A stretch of 64,000 nt of DNA from Nitrososphaerota archaeon (GTDB lineage: Archaea; Thermoproteota; Nitrososphaeria; Nitrososphaerales; Gagatemarchaeaceae). The notes beneath the pieces are model-generated. The model saw nothing but the letters and a program-made list of their open reading frames with translations, did not search any database and was not told where the DNA came from. Shown here one piece after another: positions 59,760 to 64,000 of this stretch. The stretch lies in the NCBI GenBank assembly GCA_016200045.1, contig JACQFN010000002.1, positions 62,001 to 126,000 of the forward strand, written 5' to 3'. The translations under genes and the position numbers were made by a program. Position 1 is the first letter of the stretch; every line of letters begins with the position of its first letter.

Positions 59760-61222
59760 GACCTGACGTCCAACTCGACCGGCTCCGAGAAGAACCTCCT
59801 CGTGGTCCCGCTGGCGGGGGAATCGAAGGGGTCAACGCTCAGTATGACCGGGAGGTTGTTTACGGCGTGTCCCAGAAGCAGGCACGTCCGTGGCGGGAGA
59901 GTCCTTACGACCGCCTTCACCGTGTCGGTGTCCGCCATCGACGCCTGCGAGACCATAGAAAGGTCCGCGTCGTTGCTGAAATTGTAGAGGAAGATGTTGT
60001 CGACCTGCCTGTAGATCTTCTGGTCGATCGCGTCAGGCTGGTTGGTCACGAAGATGGTGAAGACCCCGAAGTGCCTCATCCTAGTGATCAGGTCCTCCCA
60101 GTAAGTGTCGCGGAGGTAGAGGTGCGCTTCTTCGGCGAATAGGAAGACCGGAGGGACTTTCCTGTGCTCGAGGAGCTCTACCATCTTCGACAGCACGAGC
60201 TCCACCACCATCCGCCGGTTCAGGGGGCTGACGCCGCTCAGGGAGATGACAAGGCACCCCCCCTCGCCCTCCCGCGAGAAGAATCCCTGAAGGTCGAACT
60301 GCCTCTCCTTCGAGTCGGTAAAGAGGCCGCAGGAGGCGAGGGTGTGGAAGCGCGCGAAGAGCGCGTCCCTCACGAACTCGTTGCACCTCCACTGGTGTAT
60401 TGCGGCCTCCAGGGAGGCGAGCGAGAGGTCGTTCCTCCCTTCGAGCTGGTCCCATATCTTCACGAACTCCCTTAGCGAGGTCCCGGGCATCTCGAGCGAG
60501 TGCGAAAGGAGGTTGGTGATCGACCGGAGACCGGCCGCCGCCAGGGAGAGCTTCATCTCCCTCCCCGGGCGCATCACCTTCACGAGCGGGAAGACCCCCG
60601 TCTTCTTCCCCTCCCCGTCAAGTCCTATTGAGCCGTACTCGTCGTTGAGGTCGAAGACGATGCTGTACGCCCCGTGCGTGAGGAGCCCCCTCAGCAGCAT
60701 CTTCGCCAGGTGAGACTTCCCCGACTCCTTTCCCCCTGTGATGACTGTTATCCTGCCGTCCAGGGCCTCGGCCGGAACGAAGAACTCTGACCCCGAATCC
60801 ACAGTCCCCACCTTGATACCCCTCCTGCCGAGGGGCGCGACCGAGTCGGCGAGGTCCTCGACCAGGAGCCTGGACACCCTGCAGTTGGTCCTCGAAGGCA
60901 TCCAGTCAGCCCTCGGCGAGAGCCTGCCGTTGGAGAGCGTCCCGCGGGCCTTGCAGACCAGTATCCGCATGTCCCTGATCAGGGTGGAGATGGCGGACAG
61001 GCCGGTGGGGTCTTCGGTCACCCCGTGGGCGGACGCAGAAAGGACTTCTTCCCTGGCGATCTCCTCTTCGATCCCCTCGACGTCGAGATAGCGCTCGTCG
61101 TAAACCTGGAGGACGAGGCTCCTCGACTCTTCGGAGGCGACAAGGTAGTCCCCCACCCCGGCGCGTTCTCGTGGTGATGCGATGACAAGGATGTCGTCTG
61201 ACTCCTTCTTCAGGACCTTCAG
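59756..61222 (-). CDS. HerA-like hexameric ATPase
   Basis: The P-loop is GGKESGKSHLAKM and Walker B is VFLFAEEAHLYL with the catalytic Glu; the C-terminal DUF87 region has IFVTNQPDAIDQK. HerA family ATPases translocate DNA and work with NurA, whose gene is directly upstream. The track start GTG 61156 lies inside the N-terminal HAS-barrel region. The frame continues upstream to CTG 61222 (KVLKKESDDILVIASP...), three bases after the NurA stop, so I use this CTG. It is a second HerA-type gene with a NurA, away from Mre11-Rad50 in this window. Confidence 0.85.
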   Translation of the reverse strand: MKVLKKESDDILVIASPRERAGVGDYLVASEESRSLVLQVYDERYLDVEGIEEEIAREEVLSASAHGVTEDPTGLSAISTLIRDMRILVCKARGTLSNGRLSPRADWMPSRTNCRVSRLLVEDLADSVAPLGRRGIKVGTVDSGSEFFVPAEALDGRITVITGGKESGKSHLAKMLLRGLLTHGAYSIVFDLNDEYGSIGLDGEGKKTGVFPLVKVMRPGREMKLSLAAAGLRSITNLLSHSLEMPGTSLREFVKIWDQLEGRNDLSLASLEAAIHQWRCNEFVRDALFARFHTLASCGLFTDSKERQFDLQGFFSREGEGGCLVISLSGVSPLNRRMVVELVLSKMVELLEHRKVPPVFLFAEEAHLYLRDTYWEDLITRMRHFGVFTIFVTNQPDAIDQKIYRQVDNIFLYNFSNDADLSMVSQASMADTDTVKAVVRTLPPRTCLLLGHAVNNLPVILSVDPFDSPASGTTRRFFSEPVELDVRS

Positions 61223-61225
61223 GTT

Positions 61226-62221
61226 TCAGGCCCCTCCCTTGAAGGTCCCCAACGCTATCGTGCGCAGGGTAAAGGTAGGGAGGCTCCTCAGCCGGAACTG
61301 TCTGGTGACGTAGGCCTTGATCGCCTGGTCGTCCGCCTTCGAGAACACCGACAGATGGTGAGCGACCTTCAGGGACTCGGGGTACCCGGCGGAGAAGGCA
61401 TCGTTCCAGAGGACCCGGCCGAGGACAGATTCAACGGTGTCATTCCTGCATGCGACGTCCAGCCTGAAGACGAGGCCGTCGGTCGCGAACTTCGCCAGTA
61501 GCGTGGCAACGTCCCCGTCTTCGAGTATGTGGTAGGAGGGGCGCGGCTCATGCGTGAGGGAGCCGAGGGCCGCCTCGTTGAATATCAGGTTGCTCGACTT
61601 CGAAAACCCGACCAGGCACCCTGCCTCTCCAAGCCTGCTCGGAAGAAATCGATTGAACTGTCCGAAGGGGTGCTTGAGGGAGCCGTCGGCCATGACCACC
61701 ATCCTCTCCCTGCTGCCGAGGAGAGCCTCCACCACCCTACTTTCCAGGGTGTTCCTGATGACCCGCTCTGCGATTGCGTGGTCGGACAGGACCATCCCGA
61801 GCTCGGCTCGGGAGAGTTGGGAGCCCAGGCCTGTCAGCCCCGCAGAGGAAGCGTAGACGAGAATGGGCCCAAGCCTGAAGAACTTCCGGACGGCACCTTC
61901 GAACGAGACCCCTACTGCGGTCCTCGCGGCGTAGAGCGCTCCCTCCGATGTCTCTCCGACAAGCACGCACGTCGAGTCCACGGACGCCACAGGCCGCCCT
62001 TCTTTGAGGGGAATTATGCACCCAGGGGCTTGCGATGCGTCCATGTCCTCGATGTACGGGTAGATGTCCTTCCCATACCGGCTGAAGATGAAGTTCCTGC
62101 CGGAGAGGTGCCTCTCCGCGCTCTGGGCCAGTTCGGCGAAGGACCGCCTGAGCTCGTTCACCAGAGGGTCCAGAAGGCCGGGTCCGTCTTCGTCGGGAAG
62201 GCTTAAAATACTGTTGGACAT
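61226..62221 (-). CDS. NurA-domain nuclease
   Basis: The 331-residue protein (ATG 62221) has the NurA catalytic aspartates in VASVDSTCVLVG (Asp82) and VVMADGSLKHP (Asp179), plus a lysine in VGFSKSSNL (about 208). NurA is a Mn-dependent 5'-3' and endonuclease that forms a complex with HerA in DNA end resection; here it is directly upstream of the HerA-like gene. The track start lies in the promoter region; ATG is preferred. Confidence 0.85.
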   Translation of the reverse strand: MSNSILSLPDEDGPGLLDPLVNELRRSFAELAQSAERHLSGRNFIFSRYGKDIYPYIEDMDASQAPGCIIPLKEGRPVASVDSTCVLVGETSEGALYAARTAVGVSFEGAVRKFFRLGPILVYASSAGLTGLGSQLSRAELGMVLSDHAIAERVIRNTLESRVVEALLGSRERMVVMADGSLKHPFGQFNRFLPSRLGEAGCLVGFSKSSNLIFNEAALGSLTHEPRPSYHILEDGDVATLLAKFATDGLVFRLDVACRNDTVESVLGRVLWNDAFSAGYPESLKVAHHLSVFSKADDQAIKAYVTRQFRLRSLPTFTLRTIALGTFKGGA

Positions 62222-62222
62222 C

Positions 62223-62276
62223 TTGGCCACCAACAGTAGGGCGCGGTGGATTAATAAGAGTTGCGCAAGTTGGCCA
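62223..62276. promoter_or_regulatory. Symmetric control region between nurA and the wHTH gene
   Basis: TTGGCCA occurs at 62223-62229 and again at 62270-62276. Between them lie a TATA-like TTAATAA (62251-62257) and the palindrome TTGCGCAA (62261-62268). The region separates divergent nurA and the first winged-helix gene, so it is a good operator candidate for one of the adjacent winged-helix proteins. Motifs are seen; binding is inferred. Confidence 0.5.
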
Positions 62277-62301
62277 ATAGCAATAGCCACGGGGGCGGCA
62301 T

Positions 62302-62709
62302 CTGACGAGCGACGCCGAAAAGCCCAAAGTCACTGTCAAGCTGAAGAGGGGTTCCTGGGAGATAGAGATCACTTCGCCCGAGGAAAGGGTGCAGCAGGCT
62401 GTGGAGAGCGTGCTTGCGGGGATGTCCTCGAAGGAGCCCGCGCTGGTCGACCAGCCCCTGTCGGAGGAGGACCCGCGGAGGTTCGAGACTTGCAGGGGGC
62501 TCCTCCAGACGATGTGGAGGGAGGGCTGGTTCGGTACCCCGCGGGCCCTGTCTGAGGTGCACGACGAGATGAGCAGGAGGGGGTTCCACTACGACCGGAC
62601 AGCGGTCGCCCACACCCTCGTCGACCTCGTGAGGGAGGGGACCCTCTTCAGGGACGGGAGCATGCGGAACTATCGCTACGTCCAGAAGCATCCGTTCAAG
62701 GGACAGTAG
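62302..62709 (+). CDS. Winged-helix protein A of a local three-member family
   Basis: The track starts at GTG 62389, but the frame is open upstream and encodes KVTVKLKRGSWEIEITSPEE, which aligns in pattern with the N-termini of the two neighbouring proteins. No ATG, GTG or TTG precedes it, so CTG 62302 is the likely start (135 residues). The C-terminal half is a winged helix: RALSEVHDEMSRRG, TAVAHTLVDLVREGTL. I do not recognise a family. It is divergent from nurA, across the symmetric control region. Confidence 0.7.
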   Translation: MTSDAEKPKVTVKLKRGSWEIEITSPEERVQQAVESVLAGMSSKEPALVDQPLSEEDPRRFETCRGLLQTMWREGWFGTPRALSEVHDEMSRRGFHYDRTAVAHTLVDLVREGTLFRDGSMRNYRYVQKHPFKGQ

Positions 62710-62724
62710 GCCATGTCGGCTGGC

Positions 62725-63234
62725 TCAGGCCGGCTTCAGCTTCTTGGTGAGGAGCTCGCTGAGACGGCTCACACCGAGGGTCGACACCCTGTACCTCCCC
62801 CCTCCCTCTCCGGCGACACGCTCCACCTGAGCCGATTTCGTGAGTTCGCTGAGGCGCGAGCTTATCGTCTTGGGGTTGAGGCCGGTCGTCGCTTCGACTT
62901 CGGAGACGCTGAGCGCGTCCGAGGAGGCCTTCGCGCTGAGCAGGGATATTCTAGCGGCGACAAGCTGCAGGACGATGACGTCCCTGTCGCTGAGCTTCTT
63001 GTCCTGGGTCCACACCCGCGGGCCCTCGGGGGTCACCCTGACGTAGTCCCTGAACATCTGAACGAGGTCGTTGAGGGAGAAGTTTACGCTGATGGCCCGC
63101 GCCAGGTCCATGTTCGGGACCACCTTGGAGACGAATTCGTGCAGCGAACGCATCACCACTTCCGGGGGCCCGGAGAACTCGACCCTGCTGTCTCCGTAGC
63201 TGACGGAAACCGAAAGGTTCTGGTCTGATGACAT
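62725..63234 (-). CDS. Winged-helix protein B of the local family
   Basis: A 169-residue protein with the shared N-terminal segment (VSVSYGDSRVEFSGPPEVVM), a middle helical part and a MarR-like winged helix (SVSEVEATTGLNPKTISSRL, VERVAGEGGGRYRVS). It is probably a DNA-binding regulator. ATG start; a minus-strand TATA CCAATAAAGG lies about 24 bases upstream. Confidence 0.8.
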   Translation of the reverse strand: MSSDQNLSVSVSYGDSRVEFSGPPEVVMRSLHEFVSKVVPNMDLARAISVNFSLNDLVQMFRDYVRVTPEGPRVWTQDKKLSDRDVIVLQLVAARISLLSAKASSDALSVSEVEATTGLNPKTISSRLSELTKSAQVERVAGEGGGRYRVSTLGVSRLSELLTKKLKPA

Positions 63235-63255
63235 GATATCGACGCCGCGACTGGC

Positions 63256-63265
63256 CTTTATTGGC
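63256..63265 (-). promoter_or_regulatory. TATA-like box of wHTH protein B
   Basis: The minus strand CCAATAAAGG is about 24 bases before the ATG of protein B; this implies a leaderless message. Confidence 0.45.
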
Positions 63266-63271
63266 GACTAA

Positions 63272-63766
63272 TTAGCTTGGCTCGGCCAAGGACGTCCAGG
63301 CCTCCTCGTCGCCGGGGCGGGGCGGGACGGCCATTACCCCTCCCGAAGTGTAGACGAACTCTCCGTCTTCCGCCTTGAACCTCCTCAGCCTAGCCGTCTT
63401 GGCGAGCCTCAGGAGGGCAACGGCGACCGACTGCTTCGGATAGTTGAGGCCGTAGGACTGGAGGGCGTCCCTCACGTCCGATAGCTTGCGCCTCTCCCTC
63501 CCCCAAGGCTCCGCGAAGAACTTCCCGATTACATCTGCGAGCGAATCGCCCTTGTCCAGATGGACGGATGGCACAGAAGAACCTCCGCCTTCGTATGAGA
63601 CCGCCCTCTCGGCATGCAGGGGTCCGGCCCCGTCGGGCGCCTTCCCGTTTGCTCCCGGGAGCTTCGAAGCGAGCTCAGGCACGAGGTCAATCGCCTCCCT
63701 GATGTGCTCTGGGTCCGACTCCACCTCTGCCTCGGCCTGCCCGAGCCTGACCCTGATCTTTGTCAT
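63272..63766 (-). CDS. Winged-helix protein C of the local family
   Basis: The 164-residue product starts with the shared N-terminal segment (KIRVRLGQAEAEVESDPEHI) and ends in a winged helix (LSDVRDALQSYGLNYPKQSV), with a low-complexity Gly/Ala/Pro linker between. The helix pattern around its HTH resembles protein A. No ligand-binding domain is apparent. ATG start; a TATA-like GGCTTATAACG lies about 32 bases upstream on the minus strand. Confidence 0.78.
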   Translation of the reverse strand: MTKIRVRLGQAEAEVESDPEHIREAIDLVPELASKLPGANGKAPDGAGPLHAERAVSYEGGGSSVPSVHLDKGDSLADVIGKFFAEPWGRERRKLSDVRDALQSYGLNYPKQSVAVALLRLAKTARLRRFKAEDGEFVYTSGGVMAVPPRPGDEEAWTSLAEPS

Positions 63767-63805
63767 GAAAGAGGACGACAGCGAAACGGTGTCCGCGTTA
63801 TAAGC

Positions 63806-64000
63806 CTAGAGGGGGAGCCTGAAGTCTTCCCTTACCGTCGTGAGGACTACGTGCGTGTTCGCCCTGTCTACGAAAGGCATGGCCATCAGCCCCTTGGTGA
63901 ACCGGCTCAGCTCTTCTCTGTCCCTGAACTTCGCTACCACGATCCCGTCGATCTCTCCCGTCACGTCGTAGACAGCGCAGACCCCCGGGAGCCTGGCAAT
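63806..64000 (-). CDS. Lrp/AsnC-type regulator, C-terminal part (truncated by window)
   Basis: The frame is open to the right edge, and 64 residues are visible. VYDVTGEIDGIVVAKFRDRE and FVDRANTHVVLTTVRED match the RAM ligand-binding domain of Lrp/AsnC transcription factors; the HTH would lie outside the window. The stop lies 40 bases before the ATG of wHTH protein C on the same strand. Confidence 0.85.
   Translation of the reverse strand: MARLPGVCAVYDVTGEIDGIVVAKFRDREELSRFTKGLMAMPFVDRANTHVVLTTVREDFRLPL

Noticed and set aside
1-64000. CRISPR arrays, insertion sequences, prophage genes
   Set aside because: No evenly spaced direct repeats, transposase or integrase motifs, or phage structural genes were seen on reading the window.

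Overview
The window reads as a very compact, GC-rich (by eye near 60%) archaeal chromosome segment from the TACK side of the tree. Supporting genes are ribosomal proteins S25e and S26e, RNA polymerase subunits P and K, Alba, a crenarchaeal/thaumarchaeal-type family B DNA polymerase with a Cys-rich insert, archaeal ThrRS and ProRS, tRNA-splicing endonuclease, TrmI, archaeal apgM, an archaeal HMG-CoA synthase/thiolase/DUF35 operon and F420 genes (cofCDE). Heme O synthase suggests an aerobic respiratory chain. I favour a Nitrososphaeria/Thaumarchaeota-like lineage, but no ammonia-oxidation or other diagnostic gene is present. No tRNA, rRNA, CRISPR array or insertion sequence was recognised.

Layout. 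1-4.4 kb: partial GlyRS, a cation/proton antiporter, the mevalonate-entry operon and rpoP. 4.5-8.4 kb: surface-glycan genes (DPM-like GT2, DegT aminotransferase, GT-C-like enzyme) and two small membrane proteins. 8.5-16.1 kb: polB, a minimal MscS, a GyrI-like gene with the agmatine-to-putrescine pair aguB-aguA, and thrS. 16-31 kb: housekeeping block (CDP-alcohol transferase, cyclophilin, S26e, sugar kinase, ProRS, TrmI-EndA-DUF47, stomatin-NfeD, DNA ligase, S25e, rpoK, alba). 31-41.4 kb: a large membrane/exported protein, a PLP decarboxylase, apgM, GalT-like, PGI/PMI and a three-gene nucleotide-sugar operon. 41.5-53.4 kb: heme O synthase, TatA-TatC, an AbrB-like mini-gene with inverted repeats, a NitT/TauT-like ABC transporter, cofE-cofD-cofC, Mrp with a coupled 36-residue protein, RidA and small enzymes. 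54-63.8 kb: a pilus-type locus (secretion ATPase, TadC/ArlJ-like protein, four class-III-signal pilins) meeting a HerA-NurA pair and three related winged-helix proteins. The right edge cuts an Lrp/AsnC-type regulator.

Expression features. Most promoters place a TATA-like box about 23-28 bases before the start codon, so many transcripts look leaderless, and TTG starts are common. Seven convergent pairs overlap by exactly four bases at CTAG/CTAA. Several genes have a conserved N-terminus that lies upstream of any ATG/GTG/TTG and seem to begin at CTG, or once at ATA.

The most interesting region is the pilus/HerA-NurA/winged-helix locus at the right end. It resembles the idea, though not the gene set, of archaeal pilus-linked DNA exchange systems. 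The function is inference only.
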